DNA of 60,000 nucleotides from Hydractinia symbiolongicarpus (taxonomy: Eukaryota > Cnidaria > Hydrozoa > Anthoathecata > Hydractiniidae). Both the position numbers and the translations under genes were made by a program. Positions within the stretch are counted from its first letter, which is position 1; the number at the start of each line of letters is the position of its first letter. This document shows, in pieces, positions 40,701 to 50,399 of the stretch. The stretch is from positions 13,580,001 through 13,640,000 of the forward strand of contig NC_079878.1 in assembly GCF_029227915.1 (NCBI RefSeq), written 5' to 3'. Below the pieces are notes generated by a model that saw only the letters and a list, made by a program, of their open reading frames with translations, searched no databases and was not told where the DNA came from.

Positions 40701-41077
40701 AATAACATGTTTTAATACCATCTATTTAAAAGCCTAAATTTAATTTTTTTGACGTTTTTGGAAAAACGTAAATAAAAACATTCGAGACTTAAAAAGTGTA
40801 AGTAATAAGCGCATCAAGTCTACTTTCTGTTAAAATCTTGGCCTTCTTATAAACATAAAAAAACAATTTGTAGAAGGTGTAGTTTGGAGAAAAAATTGTG
40901 GAAATACTTAAGTGAAAAGAATACAAATTTAAAGTAATTACCATTTGAATGTTCATATTGCTTTGCCTTTCGGCGTAAGTTCTTTTTTTGTGATTTTGAG
41001 AGCTTACTTGAGTAGGTTGCTGTCGTCAAAAAATGTAACATCTCTTCCATTTCGTATTCATATGTCACCAACGCCAT
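27630..41077 (-). CDS. Ginger1-like integrase-Ulp1-PHD protein, 30 exons
   Basis: Rebuilt by eye from splice borders and phase. Exons (high to low): 41077-40942, 37475-37279, 36981-36910, 36823-36590, 35600-35494, 35408-35246, 34964-34869, 34220-33965, 33843-33799, 32739-32695, 32602-32555, 32423-32379, 32286-32239, 32107-32063, 31970-31923, 31202-31158, 31063-31016, 30851-30807, 30689-30663, 30417-30349, 29829-29809, 29710-29666, 29590-29427, 29337-29263, 29176-29022, 28947-28842, 28761-28656, 28567-28476, 28291-28145, 27950-27630. The sum is 3,051 bp: 1,016 codons plus TAA with no internal stop, and every junction keeps phase. The start ATG sits in a good context (AAAATGG). The domain order of zinc finger, DD35E integrase, GPY motif, Ulp1-like protease and PHD-like finger matches Ginger1 DNA transposases, in which Gypsy-like integrases carry C-terminal OTU or Ulp1 domains. 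No reverse transcriptase, gag or LTR is present. It could be an autonomous transposon or a domesticated gene; no terminal inverted repeats were found by eye. Individual microexons may be missed or mis-set. Confidence 0.85.
28842..29590 (-). other. Ulp1/C48-type cysteine protease module
   Basis: Four consecutive exons (29590-29427, 29337-29263, 29176-29022, 28947-28842) encode about 165 residues. The start has a substrate-groove-like element (TYQLKETLEDSVGDDVIFEY), then the catalytic His before Trp (NVHNYHWTLTAVFP), then HLNPMG where many family members have an Asp (as in YDSLG), then the oxyanion Gln and nucleophile Cys in KQQDSVSCGIFCAK. The His-(Asn)-Gln-Cys order and spacing fit the Ulp1 fold. 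Ulp1 proteins cleave SUMO-like conjugates, but transposon-borne members have no settled substrate. The Asn in place of Asp is worth noting. Confidence 0.85.
29666..33843 (-). other. Linker of phase-1 microexons
   Basis: Fourteen short exons, all beginning and ending in phase 1 and all multiples of three: 45 bp (33843), four 45+48 bp pairs (32739 down to 31016), then 45, 27, 69, 21 and 45 bp. The 45-bp exon reads HTEAVELMNGIENE and the 48-bp exon CDDQQREDRDKQNPE, so the paired unit adds 31 acidic, probably disordered residues. Acceptors end in ttag or cag; donors are mostly gtaagt or gtaacc. The block joins the integrase to the protease. Because the exons are phase-symmetric, any of them could be skipped or repeated without a frameshift. 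I see no known fold in it. Confidence 0.75.
31866..32813 (-). repeat. 316-bp genomic triplication carrying an exon pair
   Basis: Three tandem copies with a period of exactly 316 bp (for example the 48-bp exon ends at 31,923, 32,239 and 32,555). Each contains one 45-bp and one 48-bp exon plus introns. The two upper copies differ at only a few bases; the lowest is slightly more diverged. A fourth, older relative lies at about 30,980-31,210, where the same exon sizes survive but the intron has diverged. Introns and flanking sequence were copied along with the exons, so this is DNA-level tandem duplication. Confidence 0.9.
34469..34584 (+). mobile_element. Short Helitron-like element in intron 7
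   Basis: Starts TCTATATTATAATACCCGTA after an A and ends ACTAG before a T, matching the elements at 44,250. The subterminal hairpin is decayed (only one arm, CCCGTGGA, is intact). A second 5' end of the same family, TCTATATCATCATACTTCTA, follows immediately at 34,585, but I cannot find its 3' end. It sits inside an intron of the Ginger1-like gene. Confidence 0.6.
35601..36589 (-). other. Intron 4 of the Ginger1-like gene
   Basis: Just under 1 kb of AT-rich sequence between the exon ending CNK (donor GTAAGA) and the exon starting LNDELYEQ (acceptor tttag). I see no other feature in it. Confidence 0.7.
37640..37920. repeat. TTCGAGTTA repeats in intron 1
   Basis: Copies of agttcgagttaa, gttcgagtt and gttcgagttagc with related words (gttcgagtcc, agtcgaactt) occur at both ends of this stretch. 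Words like these are found in subterminal repeats of pogo/Tigger-like transposons, so this may be a dead non-autonomous element. No transposase coding is visible. Tentative. Confidence 0.3.
38047..38162 (+). mobile_element. Decayed Helitron-like element in intron 1
   Basis: Contains tatattatagtacccgtgc and later tgtggatttatccatgag followed by tcggtgatta, which line up with the 5' end and hairpin end of the 44,250 elements. The CTAG terminus and TC start are mutated. Confidence 0.45.
39436..39468. repeat. (TATAA)n microsatellite
   Basis: About five perfect tandem copies of a five-base TATAA unit within intron 1 of the Ginger1-like gene. Confidence 0.8.
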
Positions 41078-44000
41078 TTTAAATCGTTTCTACTCGCTGT
41101 TCAATGTCAAAATAACATGTGCTTTATTTGTGAGCAAAGGACAGAGCTTATTATTGATTTATGTGGCAACTTCGTCTTCTGCCTTCCTAGCAGTTTTTGT
41201 TAACACATGCGGGAGATGATCCTGGAAATAAGGTTGGTGTAGCAGCTTTTAAATTGAAAACTTTTTCTAAAGATCAGTGATCAATCTTGGCTGACGAATG
41301 TAAATCTTTATTCGCAAAATATGAAAATTTAAGTTTGGGATCACCACCACCACAATTTAAATAAGCGTATTATAGGCGTTTCCATTTTACTGAATTTCCG
41401 ATATAACGGAAATATTCCGGTTATAGTGGAGATGAGCCTTTAGGCCTCTTTCACATATTATGCTGTCGGGGTCCTTGGTTGTCAACTAGGGCTCTTTTAG
41501 GGAGACCACCCTGTGCTCTTTTTGTATATAAGAACAAGGAAGTTTGGTAACAGCCTTCTTATTTTTCAAATTGTTTTGCCTGAAGTTGTTCTTATCTTGT
41601 TCTGTATATTTTTTTTATTTATTTTACAGTGCTTACAAATAATTTTGATCCAAATACTTTATGTTAAGATCTGTTAATACAAGTTTTGCAAAATTGCAAC
41701 AATTAATTCTGCGATAAATTTCCCAATGTTTTTGTGTCTATAAAAAAGTGGAAAATGCAAGGTTTAAATCTTTTTTAATTTAAATGTTGCGCCTTGTAAT
41801 TTCTTACCAATTATGTTGCGTAGGAAATCCTAAGTCACAAAATACACTTCTTCGTAAACATGTAATAATATTTTCATAGGTCCGCACTCCTAGCATTAAA
41901 CAGGCCCCGACATCAAGATGCCTACAATGTAGCCAGTACTATTTATTCTGTTCTGAAATACCTACACGCAAGGTAGAACCCAATAGGAGAACACCAGTTG
42001 AATGCGAGTAAATACATTAAAATTAGTACGACACTTCTCCTTCGCCATATTGAAATGGTTTTGCGTTAAGATTAATTTCTTTTAGTACGTAGGGTTAAGG
42101 TGCATGTATCAGAGTGCTTAACATTCAACAATATTTAAGAGGGCTTTTGCACGTTTGTTTCAAAAGTCAAAATCATTTTAAAATGCAACGTCGATATATT
42201 GCCGATTTAAATTTACTCGTTCCCAAGGCTTCGTTTCTGATTCATATGTACTTTTTGCACTATTCTCAACACTCCAGACAGATTGCTTTTTTGAAAACTA
42301 AAGTACATGTTTTTTATGTAGCTTTTAATCTATAACAAAGAATTACTAACAATCTATTTAATAGACCGTGGATAAATTTACGGTTGCACCCGTCCTTTAT
42401 TTACGCATGCTATGTGCTACTATTTTGCGTGACAGAAGTATACAGCTATAAACACTTATTTCGGAAAAGCTTTTTTTCGTTTTTAGTAATATTATAATAT
42501 TATATTATTTAGGATAAGAATGTTTAAGGATAATCTGTTTAAAAATATAAATTTGAAGACCTTTACCGGATTTCCTAATTATGCCAAACTCAATTAAAGA
42601 AAATGATTCTGTTCCCTAAGTTCATTTTTAAAAGGTAGAAAAAATAACCTAATTTCGTAAATATTGTTTGTTAAGTGCCTCTATTGCTAACTGAAATTTG
42701 GCTACAGTAAAACCCTTCATACAAACGAGCTTTCTAAGAATAGCCTTGTTTTCAAAATAATTACTTTCCTCAGATATACAACGAGACGTCATAATTTTTA
42801 TAGTTTATGAAATTCGGGAAAGGTGTATTTCCCAACATTTTGCAATTAAGAACATCAGAGGCTAAAAAAATGTGAAGCAATACGCACATCAAGCCTCAGC
42901 TGAAATTTAGGCGACTTTATAAAAAGTTTTATCAGAAATTTGAAAAATTATGAAAAAATAACGACTTGATGTTGTTTTCTACTTAATTGTCAATGACTTT
43001 TAGGGATACAAACTCTTCATTTTCAGGACATTTTAAAGAACAAAGTCCAAGAAAAATGTTGACGCGCATTCAACAGCAGAGAAATGACTAACAGTTACAA
43101 TGCTCTCTTTCGGTAACAAAACGACTATTTATGTCCGGACATATATTAGAATTTCCCTAAAATATTAAACGCTGAATCATGGTTCACTATAAAAAATGCT
43201 AATTATGAAAATGCTCTAGCTATAAAAATCCTGTGCGTAGAAGTGCGGAGAGTTGAGCAAAAAGGGCGGTACTTATATGTTTATTGTGCTATGATGTCAT
43301 CGGAAACAAGTGGTAAAAAATAACCAGCTGTTAAGAGTGTCACTTGATAGTATTTACTCTCTTATTTCCGATTTGAAAAATATGTACATTTTTTATTTTG
43401 GATTTCCAAATTAAAAAAATAAATAAAAAATTATTCTCATTTTTGATTTTCTCTAGGCTAGATGTGCTTGTTTTTAACGCTCTCAAATGTTCTTATTTGG
43501 TAGGTTGTAGGCTGTTGCAATAAATTACGTACATTATAGTAGTCACCCCTATGTGGCGACATTTAACGACAACGAGCATACAACACATTTAAAAGTCCCA
43601 TCCAATGATATATTGCATGTTTAGCAAATATTTTTAATTCAGTGGTGAAACAAAACCAATAAGGAATAAAATTAACTTTGGATCTGATCAGCAGAGTATC
43701 ACAATTTTACTTTGCCGACAACAACGGGAAAAGATGAATAAATTATCTCGGGTTTTCTGGAGTCATATATATTTTTAAAGAAGCTGTGCAGTTTAAAATT
43801 TTACTTTACTTCGGGTAAAGTGAAACTCTCAAGCAAAAGTTAGATAAATTAAATAGGGGATAAGGTTACATTATTTCTTTGAAATATTGAAGCCATAAAA
43901 ATTGGACACAGAGAAATCAAATAGCAAGTAGTTTTTAAATAAAATAGTGCAGTGAAATGTGTAGTAAATACAAGTTATAAAAACCATAGATACATTTCAA

Positions 44001-44249
44001 TTCATCTTATGAAAACATAGTTTAATTTTCAGTTTCTAAAATTGTAAAATAATTTTATCCATCGAGATTTGCGCAAATTATTCTACTTGACACCTACAAC
44101 CTGTCTTAAAGCAACAGATAAATCTAATTCTAAATTCTGCATGGGCTTTGGTAAGTTCCAATTTTCCTCTCGCATTTTTCTCTCTTTATGCGAATTCGAG
44201 ACTGAGTAGAAATATTTCAACTCATCTTCTAAATCTAAAGGGAAAATAA
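41078..44249. other. No gene seen; upstream of the Ginger1-like gene
   Basis: This is the 5' flank of the minus-strand gene and should hold its promoter, but I cannot identify a TATA box or initiator with confidence. Short open frames here (for example 42,114-42,335) show no recognisable motif. I looked for a match to the array-proximal flank at 27,336-27,629 that could be a terminal inverted repeat and saw none. Confidence 0.5.
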
Positions 44250-44356
44250 TCTATATTATAATACCCGTATACGTCTGTCTGCCTGCCTAGAGGCGCACGC
44301 AATGCGGTAAAAAAGGACGGTCGAACCCGTGGATTTTTCCACGGGCAACCGACTAG
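44250..44356 (+). mobile_element. Helitron-like element, tandem unit 1
   Basis: Starts TCTATATTATAATACCCGTA directly after an A. It ends with hairpin CCCGTGGA-TTTT-TCCACGGG (44,326-44,345), seven spacer bases and CTAG, followed by T. This is the Helitron end structure: 5' TC, a short 3' hairpin, CTAG terminus, insertion between A and T. At 107 bp it is non-autonomous. Confidence 0.75.
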
Positions 44357-44537
44357 TCTCTTTAATAATAGCCGTATTGTGTCTGTGTGTCCACGAAAGC
44401 CACGTCCCGTAACGTACACACGAAATTTTTAAAATGCGCACCAATACCAAATGCGATATATTTTTGTCCAGTTTGTTGCAATGGGCAAGATTAAAAGACG
44501 GGCGACCCCGTGGTTTTTCCCACGGGCTAACGACTAG
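44357..44537 (+). mobile_element. Helitron-like element, tandem unit 2
   Basis: Begins TCTCTTTAATAATAGCCGTA immediately after the CTAG of unit 1. It ends with the hairpin CCCGTGG-TTTTTC-CCACGGG region (44,507-44,526) and CTAG. It carries an internal segment (ccgtaacgtacacacgaaat, then gcgcaccaataccaaatgcg) shared with unit 4. Confidence 0.75.
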
Positions 44538-44661
44538 TCTCTTTAATAATAGCCGTATTTTGTCTGTCTGTCTGCGGAAACCGCGTCCTGTTACAGAAAC
44601 ATGAAATGCGATATATAAAGGACGGGCGACCCCGTGGATTTTTCCACGGGTTAACGGCTAG
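44538..44661 (+). mobile_element. Helitron-like element, tandem unit 3
   Basis: Begins TCTCTTTAATAATAGCCGTA and ends with hairpin arms CCCGTGGA and TCCACGGG, then CTAG at 44,658-44,661. It is shorter than unit 2 through loss of the gcgcaccaatacc segment. Confidence 0.75.
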
Positions 44662-44816
44662 TCTCTATAATAATAGCCGTCGTCTGTCTGTGTCCGCAAA
44701 AGCCGTGTCCCGTAACGGAAACACGAAATTTTAAAAATGCGCATCAATACCAAATGCAATATATTTCTGTCCACTTTGTTGCAACGGGTTAATTTAAAGG
44801 ACGGGCTAACGACTAG
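44662..44816 (+). mobile_element. Helitron-like element, tandem unit 4 (hairpin lost)
   Basis: Begins TCTCTATAATAATAGCCGTC after the CTAG of unit 3 and ends gggctaacgactag at 44,816. The 3' hairpin is missing: one arm and the loop have been deleted, leaving ggacgggctaac. This unit should be unable to terminate normally if it were mobilised. Confidence 0.7.
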
Positions 44817-45595
44817 TTTTCTTATAATGCTTGGATAAAAATAAATAAAAAATAAAACAAAATAAACAAAATAAAGCTTTTAATGCCCTTTTTATCAAAA
44901 GTTTGTTTTTGATTTCATTTTCGCAAGAAAAAATAATTTTAATTCGTTAATTACATAAAATAGACAACAGTAAACAATGGACACGTCCTTTTTATTATTT
45001 CTGGTTTCTCCGTAGCATTTTTTTCCTAGGACAATAGATCAGAAAAAGAAGCACAAGTTGTTTAGTTTAATAATTTTTTTTTTCTTTTTACTTGTGGAAG
45101 AGTACGTTTTTATGCGGAATTTATAGTTTGAATTACTTTCTAGCAAAATCCTAAATGAAGAAATACGCATTACGTCGTATATGGAAGAAAACAGACATTA
45201 TTTGCCAAAGTACAACTTTCTTTAAAAAAGGCGTTCAACCTGGAAATTGCTTCAGTTGGATACAGTACCTTTTTCAGCTAATAGTCTTCTTTTCTCAAAA
45301 TTATGAAAACAATTGCCAACCTTGTAAGGCAAAAATAAAAAACAATAATAATTTTTGCGTCATACATATTTTAGTTCCAAAGTTTTACAATTTTGACGTG
45401 AAGTTGATACCTGTTTCTGATATAAAATACTTGTGTAGATATCAATATGCATTTTTTAGGAGCATTGTTTCTTTCGTTTTAAATTTCCATGTTAGGATTG
45501 TGGTGGAAAATGAGATCTCATTTTACTTGTACGAGTACTTGTGCTCAATCATAATCATCTCAGAGTAGTTGTGACGAGCCTATAATAAATACATA
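44817..45595. other. No confident gene; one 137-codon open frame
   Basis: AT-rich. The frame at 45,155-45,568 (plus) is the longest outside the satellite and the spliced gene, but its translation is rich in N, I, F and Y, has no recognisable motif, and lacks any supported splice partner. I treat it as probably chance. Confidence 0.4.
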
Positions 45596-46170
45596 CTAGT
45601 CGATAAGGCCCGTGGAAATATCCACTGAAGAGGCAGGATAAAAATGAAAAAGAAGAGTCATTTGAATTTTGATGACGTCAGCAACCGATCCATAACAAAA
45701 AATAATTGAGAACCTTGTATTCACGTTGCCTCCATTGTGTAGCGCTTAAAGCGCTGATCAAAAAAATGTATATGATTATGCGCTTTCGATGAACAGTTAA
45801 TGAGATATAAGGGTTTAAAAATTTGCTGACGTCACCTGTCAAAACACAAAATATTTTTTCAAAAATTTGTGTACCCGTTGCCTTTATCGTATAGATCTTG
45901 AAACGCTGATCAAGAAAATGTATAGGATCATGTACTTGTGACAAACGGTTGCAGAGATATTAGGGTTTGAAGGCTTTTTGATGACGTCATCAACCCGTCC
46001 ACTTAGAAACGGATTGTGGGACCCAGGTTTGGAAAAGTTACCCAAATTGGTCCTGGTGGTCCCTAGCTACCCACCCGGTGAAAAATCATTGACCTCACCA
46101 CCTCGTTTCCAAGTTATTTGGCCTCAAAGTTATAAGTGCACTGTAACGGCTTCATTAATTTAATATAGGA
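45596..46170 (-). mobile_element. Helitron-like element with CRE-like subrepeats
   Basis: On the minus strand it starts TCCTATATTAAATTAATGAA, resembling the 5' ends of the 44,250 family, and ends with a small hairpin GTGGATATTTCCAC, a spacer and CTAG (plus 45,596-45,599) before T. Inside are two diverged direct repeats of about 155 bp, each bounded by TGACGTCA (45,673, 45,827, 45,982) and sharing gctgatcaa and aaaatgtata words. The 5' boundary is less certain than the 3' one because the base before TC is not A. Confidence 0.5.
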
Positions 46171-49100
46171 CATTAACGTTAAAGTAGTGTTATTGACGTC
46201 GCCCCGAAACGTCATAAAATTTAACATTTGAGACATACTTTTTTCGGCAACTTCAAAGGAAATTTCGGCGACTTTAGAGGAAAATGACGATATCCACTAT
46301 GACTGTCACATACCCTCCGTATTATTATAAGAGTTATAAAAAACATAAAAACATATAAAAGGTTACTACTAAAAAAGAGATCATTTGGGCAGATTCTTGT
46401 GTGAACTGGTCAAATTTTGTCTAGAAAAAAATAGCACTAAAGGAAACCTCATCCTCCTAGAGAAAACACATTACATTAGATGTGACAATTGTTTAGACGG
46501 GTTTCCACTTAAACAAACGTTGTCGACTCGATCATCGTCGATTAAATTCATCGATGGCGTTTTTATGAAAATTGAGTTCCCCCTACATTCGATCATACCT
46601 TGATCGATGGCGATTCATTTAAATCTATTTCAAAACATTAACATAAATTTCATATGAAATAATGAAATTGAGTTTGTACTTAGAATTTCTTGACATAAAT
46701 AAACAAAAAATATTTTCGCGCCACTTTTCCCAAACACTATCCTTGAAACTTCTCAACAACACACTGAAATCCGCAAACTTATTATGCTATCTTAAATTCT
46801 TCAACATTCATCTGCGAATATTAAAGTAACGGTGATGCTTTTTTGCAGTTGTTTGTCTTGGTTGCACAGTCTTTTTTTATAAAAAAACATTTTTTCACCG
46901 GAGTCTCAATTTTCTTAGAAAAATGCCTAAATATAGGGTGAAATTTTTTTCTTAATTTTATTCTTTTCTTTTTTTTGTTTATAAATAACTACGATATTAT
47001 GTATTTTATTTGGCATCTTTCATTTAAATTAAAGTTTGTAAGGATTATGGTTGACCAGAAAAAAAGAAACATGTAAATATAAATATCAAGGTTTCCAAAA
47101 ATTGGACTATAGCACGCTAAGGCTGTTTTTTTTCTTTATCGTCATTTTTTTTCAGCCATTTTCACTTCTTCCCGTTTCTCAGTGAATGTTTATTTCCCGC
47201 GTTAAACTGTTTACATCACGTGTCTAATCAATGATCTCATTGGATAAATTTCAATCGGTTAACGAAAAGTAGAAAGCAATCCTACTTTTGAATTTCATCA
47301 AATTCGACCAGGTCGACGTCGATCGACGAAAACTATGTAATGTTTTATTTTTAGTAATATCCATTCGTTCGACGTCAACGTCGAACCCGCCTTTTATAAA
47401 AAAAAACAACGAAATCTTAAGATTAAGTAACGCTGACATAATAGCCAGGAGACACGGCGTCGCACTCCAGGGTAAGTATTTAAGTACAGGAGAAAAAAGG
47501 TTTTTAAGTGTTTATACAATCATAGAAGAACAGAAAGTGTGTTACCTTGTGCAATTGTTTGTTAATGTAGGGAGGTTAATGATGAGAAAAAGGAACGTTG
47601 TACCTACATAGTTAAAAAAAAAGGAATAATGCTGTTAGTTTTTACCATGAATAGCTTTACTGAGTTAAGGCCTGCTGGTCCCCCGGACATTTTGTATTGC
47701 CCGTATTAGCTGTGATACACAGGGGTATCAGTCTTGCCAAAAGGTTATTCAAAGATAAATTCTCTGAATAAGCTTGAACCTCATTGTCGCCAGCTTTGAA
47801 CTCAATCATTACTTTTGGGTGTGTAATGTGCATCATTTTATATAAAGAACAAAACAAATAAAAATATAAACAAAAGGATGGTGATATCGACAACCTAAAA
47901 AAAAGAAGGAAGGGCTTTTGAAGAAATGAATCACTATGGTTGGAAACTACAATGGGTTATAAAGTACCAACGTCTATCTTCAACTTTAATATCGTTAGTG
48001 TTTTCACCATTAACAGAGTGAGGTATTGCCATTATTTGTCTAGTCTGAAATACAATACGTATTTGTGTGAAAGGATAAAATTAAAAAAATGCTTTTAATA
48101 TGACAGAAATAAAGTGGTTAAACTTTACGCAACACCAAATAGAAAAACAAACATTAGTCCAACAAAAAAATGAGACTAAAAAACTTTAAAAGGCGTTAGA
48201 TATTAAAAACAAATGTTTTGACATTGTAGAAGATAGATGCTGCGCAGCAACACTGTGTGGCACCTTTTTAGTAGCCATAAATACCCTTCAATTATTTTGG
48301 ACGTAATGCGAAGCTTAATCACAGCAATCACAGCACAATTACGTGCAGCAATCCCAGTAAAAAATTTACAATCAAAAACGTTGTCTCTCAAGAGACACAC
48401 AACTAACCTGGAGTCAATTTTTTAAGCGGAGATTTCTTAGGAGCATGGCCCAGATTTTAAATGCAATCTGTATGGTGGCATGCCAGAAGGTGTAATGCTA
48501 TTACAAAAACTCCATAGGATATGCCAATTTCTTCAGGATTATCTGAAACAACAGAATTACAGGAAAATATGATAGGATTTTTTTAGAAGTGTTTCTAAAA
48601 TAAGGTTATTAATTTGTAGCGCTTCATGATTCGTTGTCTTCAAAATGACACGACTCCTAAGATAGCAGCGGCAACATCACCAAATACGATTTGAACGAGT
48701 GGTCCTAGTTGTTTCTAAGTACAAATTTATGTTCAATTTTAATTCAACCTTAAAGCGGGTCGTTGTCCTTCAAAAGTTCTTAATAAATTTTGCTTTTAAA
48801 CTTGAAATTCTCTGAAAAGTACAAAGAATATATGAGCTACAGAATTTCAATTCTTTTTACTTACGGTATTATCTTCCGCAACTAAATTTTATCTTACAAT
48901 CTTTTTAATCTTCAATTCAAGTTTAATGCTATTTATTTAGTATTTAGACTGAAATTTTTTTTTATTAAAGACAGCATATTGTTAATTGATGCTCTCTAAC
49001 TCTTATATACTGTACTGCTACTGAACATTTCTTTTTGTTTTAAACGAAAAATACACAAAAAAATGAGACATTTTCAAAGAACGTAATGTAGTTAAATTAA

Positions 49101-49315
49101 AACAAAAGCTTTTGCAGCGTTCAGACAAAGGCTGAAAAAATAAATTCCCTGAGTTCCCTGAGTTTTTGGTCGTTTTAAAGGCATTTTTACCTGAAACTGA
49201 CCTGGTCTGGGCACCTTTTTTCCATGATATAAGTAGAAAACGTTAGACGTCAAATATAAATCTTGTTACTCTAAAACTTTCAACTGTTCTTTCAACTCTT
49301 TTATTTTTTCTTTCT
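46171..49315. other. No gene seen
   Basis: Short open frames only (46,385-46,603; 47,288-47,611; 47,657-47,893; 48,203-48,425), none with a recognisable motif. The one structure visible is the inverted repeat annotated separately at 47,303-47,386. Confidence 0.5.
47303..47386. repeat. Imperfect inverted repeat (TCGACGTCGA-rich)
   Basis: Arms at about 47,303-47,330 and 47,363-47,386: ttcgaccaggtcgacgtcga against the reverse complement of gttcgacgtcaacgtcgaa. The arms match imperfectly around a loop of about 32 bp. It may be a small MITE or a remnant of one; the CpG-rich arms stand out from the AT-rich surroundings. Confidence 0.45.
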
Positions 49316-50399
49316 TTAGTTACTTTTTCTTTTCAAAGCTGCGGCTTTTGCAATCAATTTTGTCTGTTCCTCTGAATTTTCACTTTCAGCCTTGCAAACA
49401 GATGATGTGAATTCATCATCCAAATAGGTTACGGTTTTTCTGATGTTGTCTATCTTTAAATTTACTTCTTTGATTTTAGTCCCCAGCTGTTTTCTTTGTT
49501 TTTCTTGCTCAGAACATTCTTTGGATGCACGAGCTACCATTTTACTTTTTTCGTGCTTGGAACGAACAGACTTGAAAGCTAACATTAATGGAATCGATTC
49601 AGGTTTAAAGCCATTAGACAACATATGGTCAATGATGACACGTTTGGAGTCAATAGAGAGTTCAGAGATATTGTCTTTGGGTGTGAAATTTAGCAGACTA
49701 ATTCCTCGTTCTACTGAAGCCTGACCATGACTAAAAAATTAAAATATCTTTAAGTTTTTACAAACAAAAAATAAAACCGTATACAATTCATGCCTTGAGA
49801 GATAGGATAATTTTTCCCAAAAGAGACCATATGTAGAGCGTGTGTCAGACAATTCCTTCAGAAATTTTAGAATAACATTCGGACCATCCATTGACACTTG
49901 TATTATTTTCGATGGGTCGAGTGTTTCTGTTGATTTGTTGAAATGTTCAATAAGATCAGCAGATGTTGCTGACGAAGATAAAAATACTGTCAATATCCGA
50001 CTTTCACTGCATCGTCTTTCTCTTCCAGAATCTTACTATTAAATCCATTTGAAACTTTTGGTTAACGCCATTTAAGCTTCCGTCAAACGAAATGACAAAA
50101 ATTTCCGACTTTTGGACTTTCTTATCAAGAATCTGCCGAAAATATGGTGCTAAACCATGGTCGCATGAATATCTAACTTTGTCCGCTCCCAGTGAGCATA
50201 GTTTTACAGTCTCATGACCAGGAAACATGACTTGGAAAAGCTTGCTTATGTTAGCATTTTGATTACTTGAGTTCCCTTTAAGTATGCTGTCTAATGTCCA
50301 TCGAATCTCAGCTTTGGAAACATCTGCATATGTTAACGTTATCTCAATACTTTCTGGGTCTAGTTTCAGGGTTTGGTAGAAGGCCTGGTCAAAACTTAG
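49316..50399 (-). pseudogene. Broken hAT-like transposase relic
   Basis: Reading the minus strand: 50,399 to about 50,030 encodes AFYQTLKLDPESIEI, then KAEIRWTLDSIL, FPGHETVKLCSLGADKVRYS and FVISFDGSLN. A frameshift near 50,020 leads to ESRILTVFLSSSATSADLIE and IIQVSMDGPNV. The central part of the protein is missing. The C-terminal part resumes as SHGQASVERGISLLN (near 49,735) and ends in a Lys/Glu-rich coiled coil (KECSEQEKQRKQLGTK, then AAALKRKSN and stop). A possible GC-AG intron of about 70 bp could join FWEKLSYLS to HGQASVERG. Motifs such as SFDGSLN and HGQASVERG recall hAT-like transposase families of invertebrates. Assignment to hAT is from memory and moderate; decay by frameshift and internal deletion is seen directly. 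Confidence 0.65.

Larger units (their letters stand above)
33965..41077 (-). other. Integrase module (exons 1-8)
   Basis: Exon 1 encodes the N-terminal leader (MALVTYEYEM, then SQKKNLRRKAKQYEHSN). Exons 2-3 carry the zinc finger as H-x6-H-x29-C-x2-C (NHDSPIGGHPG, KCTTC). Exon 4 has the first two catalytic aspartates (GIDFVGP and LSDNGSEF). Exon 5 has the catalytic glutamate in HPQANGQDEN, with exactly 35 residues between the second Asp and the Glu, so the DD35E signature is intact. Exons 6-7 hold the usual post-catalytic helices (NATNWDDLL, SPFEVMFGGRLP). Exon 8 ends with the SH3-like C-terminal domain and the GPY motif (ARFKGPYLI) typical of Gypsy-type and Ginger1 integrases. Intron 1 is unusually long (3.47 kb). 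Exon 6 uses a weak donor (GTACTT). All catalytic residues are present, so the module looks active or recently active. Confidence 0.9.

Noticed and set aside
27630-41077. LTR retrotransposon or Polinton as the source of the integrase
   Set aside because: No reverse transcriptase, gag, aspartic protease, LTR, polymerase B or capsid coding is seen. The Ulp1-like domain downstream of a GPY integrase in an intron-rich gene fits Ginger1 better.
41500-41540. tgtatataag as a TATA box on the plus strand
   Set aside because: No open frame or splice structure downstream on that strand; such words are common in AT-rich DNA.
45155-45568. 137-codon plus-strand open frame
   Set aside because: AT-driven composition, no motif, no splice partner or neighbouring gene structure.
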